The translations under genes were made by a program, and so were the position numbers. Below the pieces are notes generated by a model that saw only the letters and a list, made by a program, of their open reading frames with translations, did not search any database and was not told where the DNA came from. From Alentia gelatinosa (Eukaryota; Annelida; Polychaeta; Phyllodocida; Polynoidae): a stretch of 64,000 bases of DNA. This document shows, in pieces, positions 34,078-46,360 of this stretch (positions within the stretch are counted from its first letter, which is position 1; each line of letters starts with the position of its first letter). Where the stretch lies: the NCBI GenBank assembly GCA_950022655.1, contig OX465580.1:3891122-3955121 (forward strand), read 5' to 3'.

Positions 34078-34324
34078 TTAGCTTAGTTGCTTCCTATCGC
34101 AAGAGCCAATACAGTGATAGACATCACAGATACATTAAGACATCACTATACAATCAAACAAGGTAGTGGACAGAGGGTGACAGATATATACATAGCCATA
34201 GGAGTAATAGTAGTAACAATGATAATAATTAATAACAGCTGATTGGGGGTTTCACAATGATTTATCAAATCATTACCTGCCGTTAAAAGAAAACCATCTT
34301 CAAAATGTCATGAGTGTATTGTTA

Positions 34325-34645
34325 GGTTACTTAAAAAAACTTGTTTCTCATCACCGTGCGCATCTGCAAAAACAATTTTAGAAGATTTTTTTTTGGGGGG
34401 TTAAATAAGATGAACCTTGATAGAAATTATGAAAAGTATGTGTATTTAGTATCAAATTAGTGAATATGAAAACCCCGCGTATGCAGACACCCCGCATAAG
34501 CGGGCACTTTGGCCCGGAAAGGAGGGTGACCACTTACGCAGGGTTTTACTGTATGTCTGAAGCCCATTTTATGACACTTTTAAGCCATCTTTGATCCAGC
34601 AAAAAAAAAAAAAAACAATGAGAAACAAGTTTTTTTTTTAGTGGA
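34325..34645. mobile_element. Family K PIF-like MITE with family L core, copy 1
   Basis: The terminal AAAAAAACTTGTTTCTCATC and its complement bound the element. Inside is GTATGCAGACACCCCGCATA..GTAAAACCCTGCG, the family L sequence also seen at 44785 and 47388. It lies in the opposite orientation to the better-preserved copy at 51768-52165. Confidence 0.7.
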
Positions 34646-34936
34646 ATTGTTAGATATGACAAAAGAAATGTGAGTTAGTATATCCCCTCAAATGTCCACC
34701 GTGCACGAAATGGTACCTCGTTGTTGCACATGTACATTAACTATTTTTGATGCTATATAATGTCTAAGGTAACTGAGTATACCGTAAGGGCACTCTCAAA
34801 ATAATAGTAATTTGTAATAATAGAAAGAAAATGTTGATAAGATCTGACTGGCCCGCATCGGATACTGAGATGATTGTGGTAAATACCCTGACAGGGAACT
34901 CATTGCACATATTCATCAAACTGGATTACCACCACT
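34646..34936. other. Intergenic, nothing recognised
   Basis: An open frame starting at 34831 runs into the family G element and encodes element sequence, so I do not call it a gene. Confidence 0.35.
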
Positions 34937-35470
34937 TAAATGGGATTCACACGGTGGGACAAATGGACCTGAGACTGGTGTACTTCACACCTTTGCGCCA
35001 GTCGGCTACTATTTCTAACTGGGAACAAAGTTTCACAGATTGGGGTGTTCTACAGTCTCAGGGGAACATGGCGGATTCAATTCACATGAGAAGATTTAAC
35101 AGGTACATAGTCTCACCCCTACACCCCTACACAGGGTACACAGGGTACACAGGGTACATAGTCGCCGACTCAGGGTACTTCCCCGTGTGAATAGGTGTTA
35201 TTTGAGACCACTGAGACTCACAGATTGGGGGAGAACGTATGAAATACATTTGTCTCACCAAAATGTCCCTCTAAATTTTAAACCTGTTTAAAGTCAAAAT
35301 CTCATGAGATTCTGTTCCTTGTTAGGGTTGATTGTCGCCGACAATTGCAAGAGAAAAAGTTGTCTCAGCCAGATGAAAGCCTGTCATTCACACGAGGAGA
35401 TTGTGTTCCAGTACCGAATCTCAAGAGGATTTGTCTCAGACAAACGGCCTACCGTGTGAATCCCGTTTAA
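34937..35470. mobile_element. Family G element with a single 46-bp unit
   Basis: The ends TGGGATTCACACGGTGGGAC and CTACCGTGTGAATCCCGTTT, with the inner GAGGAGATTGTGTTCCAGTA and ATCTCAAGAGGATTTGTCTC, identify the family. Only one unit-like stretch is present. A separate small ACAGGGTAC triplication lies at about 35130-35157. Confidence 0.7.
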
Positions 35471-35602
35471 TGTTCATTGCTGCTGGAAGAGCGATGCATA
35501 TGTAATCGAACGCAATAAAAGCTATTAAAAAAAATATATTAAAAAAAAAATCAAAATGGCATTGCCTTGTCACGTGCCCCCCGCGCAGAGGGTCTGGCTT
35601 AA

Positions 35603-35863
35603 GCCTATAAGATACCGACCCGACCGCTGTGCCCGATTCTATCTTTGTCCGACAGATCCGTCGGGTCTTTGATAATCTGCATCAATCGGGTCGATGTACG
35701 CACTTCACCGACCCGATTTTATTGTGTTTCTCGACGCGTCGGGCATTACTACCATGTCAGATATGACCGACTCTCCCCGATTGATGCAGATTGTCACAGA
35801 CCCGACGGATCCGTCGGGGAAAGGTAGAATCGGGCACAGCGGTCGGGTCGGTGTCTTATGGGC
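35603..35863. mobile_element. Family M TTAA-flanked palindromic element, complete
   Basis: GCCTATAAGATACCGACCCG on the left and CGGGTCGGTGTCTTATGGGC on the right are inverted repeats, flanked by TTAA at 35599-35602 and 35864-35867. Pairing continues inward through GATCCGTCGGG and CTGCATCAATCGGG for most of the length. TTAA duplication is the piggyBac hallmark. No transposase. Confidence 0.75.
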
Positions 35864-36170
35864 TTAAAGCCTATAAGACACTTACCGTATGGGAAAACTA
35901 CTACAACTGGGTCAATAGAAGACATCTTGTCAGCTAGCGCAAGTATGATAGCGGCAATGTCGGAGAAAGGGCTAACTGTCAGTGGGTATATCAATTCTTT
36001 TTTTTTTTTTAGAAAGCAGCTTTTATTTCCAGAAAAATTATCAATAAGCTCAAGCGGGATACATCTAGATACCCTCATGAAAACTGTCGAGATTAATTTA
36101 CATGTGTTTCGAAAAGTAACGTCTTTGAGAACTTGAGGTATATAAATTCTTGATTGACAAGTCGAGGTAT

Positions 36171-36564
36171 TAGAGGGAAACTATGTTCCGGTGAGCAAAA
36201 GTTCAAAGTTACGAGGTGAGGATCGGGAAAATAACTGCCCAAGGCGTCAGTCGTGGGCAGTAATTTTCCCGATCCTCACCGAGTAACTTTGACTTTTGCT
36301 TACCGGTACTTTGTTTCCATATTCCTATATACCTTCAAATATCGATAAAAATGCTAAATTCTTTACCTAAAATACTTCCGAAGAAAATGGCGACCCTTAT
36401 CGAGTAACCACAACAGCTATTGGTTCATCCCGCTCCTCGTCAGAGCGGGACGAAAACATGAGAGCGGGACGAAACTGTCAACCTCAACACATAACTTATA
36501 TTTTATGCACCCCCCAGCGGCGGTATGTAACTCTAGTTAATTCGCTAATGGGTATATAGTAATA
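36171..36564. mobile_element. Family N element, copy 2
   Basis: The same start and end as 3215-3590. The palindrome here includes an inner stem GAGGATCGGGAAAAT pairing with ATTTTCCCGATCCTC around the loop CCCAAGGCGTCAGTCGTGGG. The tail carries only two GAGCGGGACG repeats. Confidence 0.8.
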
Positions 36565-36599
36565 TGTGATTAGCGCCATGGTCAAGTATGATACCATGG

Positions 36600-36958
36600 C
36601 TCGCGAAAAAGCTGAGGTAATGGGGGTTGAGGCGCTCGTATAGGGCGACAACGAGGCATTCTTTGTCTGTTTCTCTCAAGGGAAATGTCCTACCTGGGTA
36701 CGATCACGAGGAAAACCTTGTAAAACACCCATAATGCACCTGGGGAATCACCCATAATGCACCCTGCTGCAGCTCGTGACGTCACGAGGCCGGCGTCGCA
36801 CTCTCTGTCAGCTGGGCCGCACACGACTGTGAAAATATGATGCTAGCTAATGGCCGAGTGTCCACAGAGGGAGCCACCAGTCACTGCGCGGTGTCGGGAG
36901 GTGTACGCTCAGTCCGAGACGTCAACATGTCCGCGGACTCTCACAACATTGGTCTACA
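36600..36958. promoter_or_regulatory. Promoter-like block: CRE palindrome and paired CCCATAATGCA motifs
   Basis: CTCGTGACGTCACGAG (36773-36788) is a perfect 16-bp palindrome with a full CRE (TGACGTCA) at its centre. Two CACCCATAATGCACC motifs (CCC at 36728 and 36751, 23 bp apart) resemble ZNF143/THAP11 sites. A CpG-rich stretch (CGAGGCCGGCGTCGCAC) follows. No gene is recognised next to it on either strand before the satellite begins, so its target, if any, is unknown. Confidence 0.3.
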
Positions 36959-39900
36959 ACGGGCGTTTACACCAGACGACTAAATACGTGACGACTGTAG
37001 ATCGTCTAGTCAATAGTCGTCAGGTGGTGCCCTAACCCGGCGTTTACACCAGACGACTAAATACGTGACGACTGTAGATCGTCTAGTCAATAGTCGTCAG
37101 GTGGTGCCCTAAGCCGGCGTTTACACTAGACGACTAAATACGTGACGACTGTAGATCGTCTAGTCAATAGTCGTCAGGTGGTGCCCTAACCCGGCGTTTA
37201 CACTAGACGACTAAATACGTGACGACTGTAGATCGTCTAGCCAATAGTCGTCAGGTGGTGCTCTAACCCGGCGTTTACACTAGACGACTAAATACGTGAC
37301 GACTGTAGATCGTCTAGTCAATAGTCGTCAGGTGGTGCCCTAACCTGGTGTTTACACTAGACGACTAAATACGTGACGACTGTAGATCATCTAGCCAATA
37401 GTCATCAGGTGGTGCCCTAACCCGGCGTTTACACTAGACGACTAAATACGTGACGACTGTAGATCATCTAGCCAATAGTCATCAGGTGGTGCCCTAACCC
37501 GGCGTTTACACTAGACGACTAAATACGTGATGACTGTAGATCGTCTAGTCATTAGTCGTCAGGTGGTGCCCTAACCAGGTGTTTACACTAGACGACGAAA
37601 TACGTGGCGACTGTAGATCGTCTAGTCAATAGTCGTCAGGTGGTGCCCTAACATGGCGTTTACACTAGACGACTAAATACGTGACAACTGTAGATCGTCT
37701 AGACAATAGTCGTCAGGTGGTGCCCTAACACGGCGTTTACACTAGACGACTAAATATGTGACGACTGTAGATCGTCTAGTCAATAGTCATCAGGTGGTGC
37801 CCTTACCTGGTGTTTACACTAGACGACTAAATACGTGACGACTGTAGATCGTCTAGTCAATAGTCGTCAGGTGGTGCCCTAACCTGGTGTTTACACTAGA
37901 CGACTAAATACGTGACGACTGTATATCGTCTAGTCAATAGTCGTCAGGTGGTGCCCTAACATGGCATTTACACTAGACGACTAAATACGTGACGACTGTA
38001 GATCGTCTAGTCAATAGTTGTCAGGTGGTGCCTTAACATGGCGTTTACACTAGACGACTAAAGACGTGACAACTGTAGATCATCAGGCCAATAGTCGTCA
38101 GGTGGTGCCCTAACATGGCGTTTACACTAGACGACGAAATATGTGGCGACTGTAGATCGTCAGGCCAATAGTCCTCAGGTGGTGACCTAACCTGGCAGTT
38201 ACACTAGACGACGAAATACGTGGCGACTGTAGATCGCCTAGTCAATAGTTGTCAGGTGGTGCCTTAACATGTCGTTTACACTAGACGACTAAATATGTGA
38301 CGACTGTAGATCATCTAGCCAATAGTCATCAGGTGGTGCCCTAACCCGGCGTTTACACTAGATGACTAAATACGTGACGACTGTAGATCGTCTAGTCAAT
38401 AGTCGTCAGGTGGTGCCCTAACCAGGTGTTTACACTAGACGACTAAATACGTGACGACTGTAGATCATCTAGCCAATAGTCATCAGGTGGTGACCTAACC
38501 TGGCGTTTACACTAGACGACGAAATACGTGGCGACTGTAGATCGCCTAGTCAATAGTTGTCAGGTGGTGCCTTAACATGTCGTTTACACTAGACGACTAA
38601 ATACGTGACGACTGTAGATCATCTAGCCAATAGTCATCAGGTGGTGCCCTAACCCGGCGTTTACACTAGATGACTAAATACGTGACGACTGTAGATCGTC
38701 TAGTCAATAGTCGTCAGGTGGTGCCCTAACCAGGTGTTTACACTAGACGACTAAATACGTGACGACTGTAGATCATCTAGCCAATAGTCATCAGGTGGTG
38801 CCCTAACCAGGTGTTTACACTAGACGACGAAATATGTGGCGACTGTAGATCGCCTAGTCAATAGTCGCCAGGTGGTGCCTTAACATGGCGTTTACACTAG
38901 ACGACTAAAGACGTGACGACTGTAGATCGTCTAGTCATTAGTCGTCAGGTGGTGCCCTAACATGGCATTTACACTAGAGGACTAAATAAGTGACGACTGT
39001 AGATCGTCTAGTCAATAGTGGTCAGGTGGTGCCCTAACATGGCATTTACACTAGATGACTAAATACGTGACGACTGTAGATTGTCTAGTCAATAGTCGTC
39101 AGGTGGTGCCCTAACCAGGTGTTTACACTAGACGACTAAATACGTGACAACTGTAGATCATCTAGCCAATAGTCATCAGGTGGTGCCCTAACCCGGCGTT
39201 TACACTAGACGACTAAATACGTGACGACTGTAGATCGTCTAGTCAATAGTCGTCAGGTGGTGCCCTAACCTGGCGTTTACACTAGACGACTAAATACATG
39301 GCGACTGTAGATCGCCTAGTCAATAGTCGTCAGGTGGTTCCTTAACATGGCGTTTACACTAGACGACTAAATATGTGATGACTGTAGATCGCCTAGTCAA
39401 TAGTCGTCAGGTGGTGCCTTAACATGGCGTTTACACTAGACGACTAAATACGTGACGACTGTAGATCGTCTAGTCAATAGTCGTCAGGTGGTGCCCTAAC
39501 ATGGCATTTACACTAGACGACTAAATACGTGACGACTGTAGATCTTCTAGTCATTAGTCGTCAGGTGGTGCCCTAACATGGCGTTTACACTAGACAACGA
39601 AATACATGGCGACTGTAGATCATCGAGTCATTAGTTGTCAGGTGGTGCCCTAACCTGGTGTTTACACTAGACAACGAAATACGTGACGACTGTAGATCGT
39701 CTAGTCATTAGTCGTCAGGTGGTGCCCTAACCAGGCGTTTACACTAGACGACTAAATACGTGACGACTGTAGATCATCTAGCCAATAGTCATCAGGTGGT
39801 GCCCTAACCCGGCGTTTACACTAGACGACTAAATACGTGATGACTATAGATCATCTAGCCAATAGTCATCAGGTGGTGCCCTAACATGGCGTTTACACTA

Positions 39901-41068
39901 GACGACTAAATACGTGACGACTGTAGATCGTCTAGTCAATAGTCGTCAGGTGGTGCCCTAACCTCGCGTTTACACTAGACGACTAAATAAGTGGCGACTG
40001 TAGATCGCCTAGTCAATAGTCGTCAGGTGGTGCCTTAACATGGCGTTTCCACTAGACGACTAAATATGTGACGGCTGTAGATCGCCTAGTCAATAGTCGT
40101 CAGGTGGTGCCTTAACATGGCGTTTACACTAGACGACTAAATACGTGACGACTGTAGATCGTCTAGTCAATAGTCGTCAGGTGGTGCCCTAACATGGCAT
40201 TTACACTAGACGACTAAATACGTGACGACTGTAGATCGTCTAGTCATTAGTCGTCAGGTCGTGCCCTAACATGGCGTTTACACTAGACGACGAAATACGT
40301 GGCGACTGTAGATCATCGAGTCATTAGTTGTCAGGTGGTGCCCTAACCTGGTGTTTACACTAGACAACGAAATATGTGACGACTGTAGATCGTCTAGTCA
40401 TGAGTCGTCAGGTGGTGCCCTAACCAGGTGTTTACACTAGACGACTCAATACGTGACGACTGTAGATCATCTAGCCAATAGTCATCAGGTGGTGCCCTAA
40501 CCCAGCGTTTACACTAGACGACTAGATACGTGACGACTGCAGATCGTCTAGTCATTAGTCGTCAGGTAGTGCCCTAACCAGGTGTTTACACTAGATGACT
40601 AAATATGTGACGACTGTAGATCGTCTAGTCAATAGTCATCAGGTGGTGCTCTAACCAGGCGTTTACACTAGACGACTAAATATGTGACGACTGTAGATCG
40701 TTCCGTCGAATAGTCGTCAGGTGGTGCCCTAACATGGCGTTTACACTAGACGACTAAATAAGGGATGACTGTAGATCGTCTAGTCAATAGTCGTCAGGTG
40801 GTGCCCTAACATGGCGTTTACACTAGACGACTAAATAAGGGATGACTGTAGATCGTCCGTCGAATAGTCGTCAGGTGGTGCCCTAACATGGCCTTTACAC
40901 TAGACGACTAAATAAGGGACGACTGTAGATCGTCAGTCCAATAGTCGTCAGGTGGTGCCCTAACCTCGCGTTTATACTAGACGACTAAATATGTGACGAC
41001 TGTAGATGGTCTAGTCAATAGTCGTAAGGTGGTGCCCTAACATGGCGTTTACACTAGACGACTAAATA
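36959..41068 (+). repeat. 4.1-kb satellite, 77-bp unit, about 53 copies (family E)
   Basis: GGCGTTTACACCAGACGAC starts at 36962, 37039 and 37116, an exact 77-bp period that holds with minor slippage to 41068. Each unit contains AGACGA..TCGTCT and ACGACT..AGTCGT inverted repeats and the junction GTCAGGTGGTGCCCTAAC. Higher-order duplications show at offsets 308 (4 units; 38191 and 38499) and 693 (9 units; 39621 and 40314). Dispersed single units occur at 7287-7585 and 52975-53150. A decayed unit trails at 41130-41175. Confidence 0.97.
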
Positions 41069-41175
41069 CATAATAAGAATTCCATAATAAGACATGATTA
41101 GACAATTTACAGTCACCTCTCGCTTGGCATTCATATTAGACGACTTCTAGACTTTTATTGGCTAAAAGTTGTCAG

Positions 41176-41802
41176 GTTCAAGAATTGCCACGTCTATCAA
41201 CTCTTACATGTTTGTTCAATGTGGTATAAATACTCACAAAGTACGACCACAGCGACACTGTGACCTCACACCGCTGTGGACAGAGGTAATAAGGACGAAC
41301 AATGAAGTCTTGTTATGTTGTTTATTACCCTGAGAAGCAATCTCGTTGGAGCAAGCAGCTCTGGGAGCTGTTTCAAAAGTCGGGAGGGTGCTAAACGAGA
41401 GTACTCATCGCCAATGCGAGAGGCAAACAATGGAACTTGAGGCGTCGCTGTCGAGGGGGAGGTGCCGCTCTCTATGGGATATTGGTAGTAGTTTTGCTGC
41501 CGCCTTGATTTGAGGTGCCGCTCGCTGTTGCCGGCCTCTCGCTTTGAAAATGTGACGTGCCGCTGGCGAGACCTCATTTGACTTTTGAAATAGCTCCCTG
41601 GTCTTAATTATAAACACACTGTCAAATAGTAATAGTTCACAGCAAACTCACACTTGTAAATAGACCAAGTCAATTTAACACAATGTTAATAATCTACCAA
41701 AGTTCAATGTCCAAACCTGTTATAGTCACTTAAGACCTTAATATAGATAGAAAGATTTCTAATCGCTCATGCGATTATTGCTTCATAGTTCTTGATCTGT
41801 CA
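41176..41802. other. Intergenic, nothing recognised
   Basis: Short minus-strand open frames (around 41266-41617) have no recognisable domain. Confidence 0.35.
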
Positions 41803-41806
41803 TTAA

Positions 41807-42169
41807 CCCTTTAAGGACGGCTGCCTTGGGTCCAGCTACTCCCATAAGGACGGATACTGGTGGCAGTCTGTCTGGCTACAGGACGGCCACATAGTAGTTA
41901 AAACTGATATCCAAGTTTGTAATCATGCAATATGATACATAATCATAAATATTCTATTTCTTTTTAATAGAAATACTACGTATGATGTTATATCTACATT
42001 TTCCAAAGATTTCATGAATATTGCTCAATTATTTCTTTGTTAAAACATTTTTCTTAATATTTGGACAATGATGCCTCAAGGCATCATGCGTCTTTAGTGC
42101 GTTGATGCCTCCAGGCATCATGCGTCTTTAGCGCGGTGATGCCTCCAGGCATCATGCGTCCTTAAAGCA
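41807..42169. mobile_element. TTAA-type MITE (family P2) with a 34-bp palindromic array
   Basis: TTAA (41803-41806) precedes CCCTTTAAGGACGG. The right end CGTCCTTAAAGCA is followed by TTAA (42170-42173). The CCCTTT terminus and TTAA duplication match piggyBac-type elements. Just inside the right end lies a 34-bp-period array (42069-42155). No transposase. Confidence 0.75.
42069..42155. repeat. 34-bp array of a GATGCCT-AGGCATC palindrome
   Basis: GATGCCTCCAGGCATC and one variant start at 42070, 42104 and 42138. The spacers CATGCGTCTTTAGCGCGG resemble the element's own terminal repeat (GCGTCCTTAAAG). The last unit runs directly into that terminus. Confidence 0.9.
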
Positions 42170-42376
42170 TTAATTAATGTCCGGATGTTATCCGTATGAT
42201 TCACAACGTTCACATCAAAGCTAACACATCCTGTGATGTTAGACCCATCCAAACATTCCGATAATACAAGTCCGGAGTATCCTCTCTGTGTTCTCTCTCA
42301 GTAGGAGACAGTTCCTCACATGTCGGAATGTGAGTTACTAATAGAGCGGGAAAGTTCCACGCTATAATCTACACCA

Positions 42377-43007
42377 GGGGGTCGTTTTATTTTCAACTCT
42401 CCTGGGGACTCTCCTCGCCCACGAGGGATAGCTCCATTGAGGATAATTTTCAGGAGATCTCTTCAATCTCGTTCGATTTACCCTGTCCTCGGGAGGGAGA
42501 GAAATCCTCGGCCGAAGTCTCCTTTGAGAGAGCCCCAGGAGAAAATAAACCTGTAGGAGACTTTTGAGGAGACTTGAAAGAGAGGCTGTGTATACTGCAG
42601 GTGGTGGCACATAGTGGTATTTTTGGGAACTAATTTCATCATTTATGAATGTATGTTAATCTAAGTAAATAGCAAAGTAATTCTCCATCTGAGACCTCCA
42701 GTTTTAATAAAAATCATAATAAATATATTTTCGATAGTTCAAATGAATTAAATAGCTTTTATTTGTTATTTTGAATCACCCACGACACCCCTAGACGTGT
42801 CCCCAGCCAGCCAGGAGAGCTGCAGGACACTTTTCAGGAGCTCTCCTGGCCCCAGGATTTAAAATAAAACGATATTTCAGGAGACCTCCTAGAATCTGGC
42901 CCTAGACTCTCCTTCACCGGGAGACTTTGAAATATCGAACCCAAACTGTCCTAGGACCTCTCCCCGTGCGCCCCAGGACTCATCGGGCAGAAAATAAAAC
43001 ACCCCCC
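42377..43007. mobile_element. Family J inverted-repeat element, copy 1
   Basis: The ends GGGGGTCGTTTTATTTTC and GCAGAAAATAAAACACCCCC are inverted. The interior is rich in CTCCTnnGGAG words. The core AAATGAATTAAATAGCTTTT, then ATTTGTTATTTTGAATCAC, and the ends are shared with 47686-48252. Confidence 0.75.
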
Positions 43008-44490
43008 AGACGGCGACTCCACTTCATGTAGAGTGAAGCCTCCGGCACCTAGAATAAGCTCGCCCTCCAGCGAGGAGCGGCTTTTCTCCCTAGTTTCTCA
43101 TCTAGATCTTAACCTCATACTCACTGCTGCTCACAGCAGCGCTCGAGCAACATACGGAAAACTCGTCGCTGCAATGATAGGCTTCTGGGAAATAACTACT
43201 TTTTGTCGGAGAATTTATGTCAATTCAAACTGAAACTGGTTTGATAATTCTAAAAGTGTGACAACACTGGAACTATCAGTCAGAAGCAAGATTACACTAT
43301 ATTACATCTTTCTGAGCGTCATAGCATTGTTTTATCCTTAGTAGAAACAAGAAGTTGGAGATGCTGTCACTCAGTTCAGAAGATGACAGTTGAATGTTTA
43401 CTTCAAATCCTAAAACTCTTATGAACTAATTATATCATTTCCAAAGTCATCAGAAGGTTGCCACTAGAGTACTTCAAATAAAGTTATCAATATTATTTAC
43501 AAATCTGGTGAGAAAACATACTAGACACACTACACAGCTAGGAACTACATTCTCTTGGGTAGTACTACATCGCCCGTAAAAAGGCGTGGAGGGAACATCT
43601 TAAAATCCTAAGATTGTAAAGAGTCCATCATTGCAGAGACAGGTTTTGCGATAAACTGGAGCGGTGCAGTGTGTCACTGCTGCTCACAGCAGGAACCGCA
43701 GAGGTAGACTCTAGTACAGCCAGTTGTCGCCAGGGCCAGGGCACACAGGCTCTCATACTGGGACTGTTTTGTGCTGCCATTTTAAGGTGGGAATTCCTAC
43801 CTTCTTCCCAACATGCACCTGGAAAATGGCGGATCGCTGGTTCTAACCTCGTGTGTATTGCGACCCAGTAACCATCAATATGATACAGTATCCCTCTTGT
43901 CAAACTGATCGTATAAATAGGACAGCCAACCATAAAATTCCACTCACTAAAGGTGGCTGGCCACTCAGAGCCATGCTCTGTTAGACCTTCACGTACCGTA
44001 ACCCGGAGGCGGCGCGGTGCATGAACGGACTACCGCAGAGGTATACCCCTCTGCTGCTACGTCAGCAACTCACATGATCATTCCCTTCCTTATACAGAAT
44101 GTCTATGCAACAGTTTACCTCCAACCATCGTTGTTTCACTTCATGGTAAAGACTCTGTTCGCACGCTATTACATTATTAGCCACTAACTAATAAGTATTC
44201 ACTACAAAACACCAACATAATTTCGGACAAGCACGTAGTGCAAAAGTGCTGATGCCAACAGCATGATATTTCTTGCAAGGTCGGGCTGTATCTTATAGCA
44301 CCTTGCTGCATCTTGACGAATTAGGATAAATTCTTGTTAAGACCTGGTCGTGCATTTATCTCTATGTGTATGGCCAATATTGTCGCTCAAAGGGGGCTAT
44401 TCCACTGCCACGATTCAACCAGATATTCGTGAAAGATTCCTCCCGACCTAGCGAGTCACCTTTACTCGGAATGGATCCTCTATTAGACGT
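43008..44490. other. Intergenic, parts repeated at 56740-57110
   Basis: GCCTCCGGCACCT (43049) and GGACAAGCACGTAGTGCAAA (44223) have counterparts at 56788 and 57086, so a longer diverged repeat may span this stretch. A small hairpin GCAGAGG..CCTCTGC is at 44034-44053. Minus-strand open frames at 43628-43933 have no recognisable domain. Confidence 0.4.
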
Positions 44491-44493
44491 TTA

Positions 44494-44775
44494 GGCCCGG
44501 CGTCCACCCATTAAGATAGAATCGTAGACCTCCCGATATGGCACCGATACAAAATGTCAAAATCGGTGCCATATCGGGAAGGTGCAAAATCGTAGACATA
44601 TGCCTAGACATGTCAATTCACCACGCGTTGTATGGGGTCTTTATCGGTGTCTAATCGCAGAAACGTGGTCAACTGCCCCGATATCAGGTAACCTTCCGAC
44701 ACGATTTTGATTTTTTATCGGGAGGTGCATCGTAGACCATATCGGTGCCATATCGTAGTAGGTGGACGCCGGGCC
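44494..44775. mobile_element. Family H PIF/Harbinger-like MITE with TTA duplication
   Basis: The 282-bp element has GGCCCGGCGTCCACC and its complement at the ends and a perfect TTA duplication at 44491-44493 and 44776-44778. It is the clearest classification handle for family H. No transposase. Confidence 0.85.
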
Positions 44776-44779
44776 TTAT

Positions 44780-44842
44780 TCTAACCCCAAGTAAGCGGCC
44801 ACTTTAGCCCGGAACGCAGGGTTCTACTGTACTTGTACACGT
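44780..44842. mobile_element. Family L fragment
   Basis: CCCCAAGTAAGCGGCCACTT, then TAGCCCGGAACGCAGGG and TTCTACTGTA, match the core of family K and the sequence at 47388-47562. The CAGTAnAACCC terminus resembles pogo/Tc1-like ends. Confidence 0.5.
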
Positions 44843-44939
44843 ACAGTGGTCAGTGGTAAGGCCGTCACATACTGTTCAACAGTGTCACAGTCACAGGAAC
44901 AAATCAGGGTGCTCTGCTTGCTATGTTGAGATTCCCTGT

Positions 44940-45487
44940 GGGCCCCGTTGCTCCACGTTTACGATAGACTTGCGGATCGCAAAATAGCGATCCGAGGGCC
45001 TAAACGTTGCTCCTGAAATTTTGTGGATCGCGTCGTAATCGCTAGGCGCATCACCGCGTAAAATACAGCTTTTAGCGATACTTTTTACGCGGACCTTCAC
45101 AGCACTGCAGATTGTATCGCTGTGGGTTAAATACAGCCTTATCTGATATTTCAAATAACGATCCATGGTGGCACCACCGACCACCGCCATTTCTTCTTCT
45201 ACGTATAGGAAATAGCAATCCACCACACAAGGTGTCAGATCAGTTTTAACTGTGATGCCATCTGTATTTAATTAAAGACCTATTGAATCTTCCTATGTCT
45301 CATTCAATATGTGCCCCTGAATTGTTGTATCGCTATCGCATCGTAAAAAATTAGTAATACCGCAGAAATATAGTCATACAATCCGATATTACGGGAGCAA
45401 CGCTTTTTTCAGTTAAAGTAATCTTAAAAATAAAATTGCGAACCGATTATAGCTAGCGATACCACAAAAACAGGAGCAACGGGGCCC
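44940..45487. mobile_element. Family Q inverted-repeat element
   Basis: GGGCCCCGTTGCTCC (44940-44954) is perfectly inverted as GGAGCAACGGGGCCC ending at 45487. GTTGCTCC/GGAGCAAC words recur inside (about 45006, 45386). Length is about 548 bp, with no obvious coding sequence. Confidence 0.65.
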
Positions 45488-45574
45488 TGGGTATTTACAC
45501 CTACTCAGCAAAAATCTGACAGCTTCAAAAGACACCCAGCTCGCTCCAGCCCGCTGTTTACTGCCCCCTCCGCA

Positions 45575-46355
45575 GGTAACTGGACCGATGGCACCTGGGA
45601 CCTGTTTCACTAGTTTCGTGACATGTCTAGATGGCGTCTAGATGGTGTGTCCGGTTTCATAAGAACTAGACATTAGACTTCGTTTTGTCCGTTCTTGCTT
45701 GCAATGTTGGTGCCGCTTTTCATGTCTGTCTAACATTTTTATCACGAATCTAATGAAACAGGTCCATATGATGTGTAGATTTGTCTAATTCTTATGTTTG
45801 GGGTCTGTCTTTTCCTAAGGGCAGCTACTTGTGTTGTCATGAAACTAGACAGCCCCAATGCCTGTATGGTGTCACAGACATGTCACGAAACTAGTGAAAC
45901 TGGGACCTGTTTCAGTAGGCTTGTGACATTGGCCTAGACAGACATCAACAGCGGCACCAACAGTGCAAGCAACAGCGGAAAATGACTAGCAAAAATCAGA
46001 AAATCGGAGTCCCCAATCTTCTTCATATTTGGAACGATTATAGGTTATATGTATCCCCTACTCATGTTAAAGTTTCATTGCTTAATTCCTACGAGAAGTG
46101 AGTGAAACTCCTTGTGTCATCGATTGCAATCTTGTGATCTGTGCGTATGGCGTCACAGACGCCATCTACACATGTCACAAAACTACTGAAACAGGTCCCA
46201 GGTCCCTGGACTGATGGCATCTCTTCGGACCCATGACAACATTTTCCCTAGACCGATGGCACCACTACCTAGACTGATGGCACCACTCACCTAGACTGAT
46301 GGCACCACTACCTAGACCGATGGCACCACTACCTAGACCGATGGCACCACTCACA
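45575..46355. repeat. Short tandem array split by family I insertions
   Basis: ACTGGACCGATGGCACC precedes the family I elements at 45579. After them CTAGACYGATGGCACCACT repeats five times with ~24-27-bp spacing up to 46355. The elements therefore landed inside this small array. Confidence 0.7.
45597..46200. mobile_element. Family I inverted-repeat elements, two joined
   Basis: GGGACCTGTTTCACTAG starts at 45597. A partial copy closes at AATGAAACAGGTCC (45763) and ACTAGTGAAAC (45900). GGGACCTGTTTCAGTAGG then starts a second copy that closes ACTACTGAAACAGGTCCC at 46200. The second copy is ~90% like 56433-56731 by eye. No coding capacity. Confidence 0.75.
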
Positions 46356-46360
46356 AAGTC

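Noticed and set aside
34831..35190. 119-codon plus-strand open frame
   Set aside because: Its second two-thirds read through the family G inverted-repeat element and a small ACAGGGTAC repeat; no domain.
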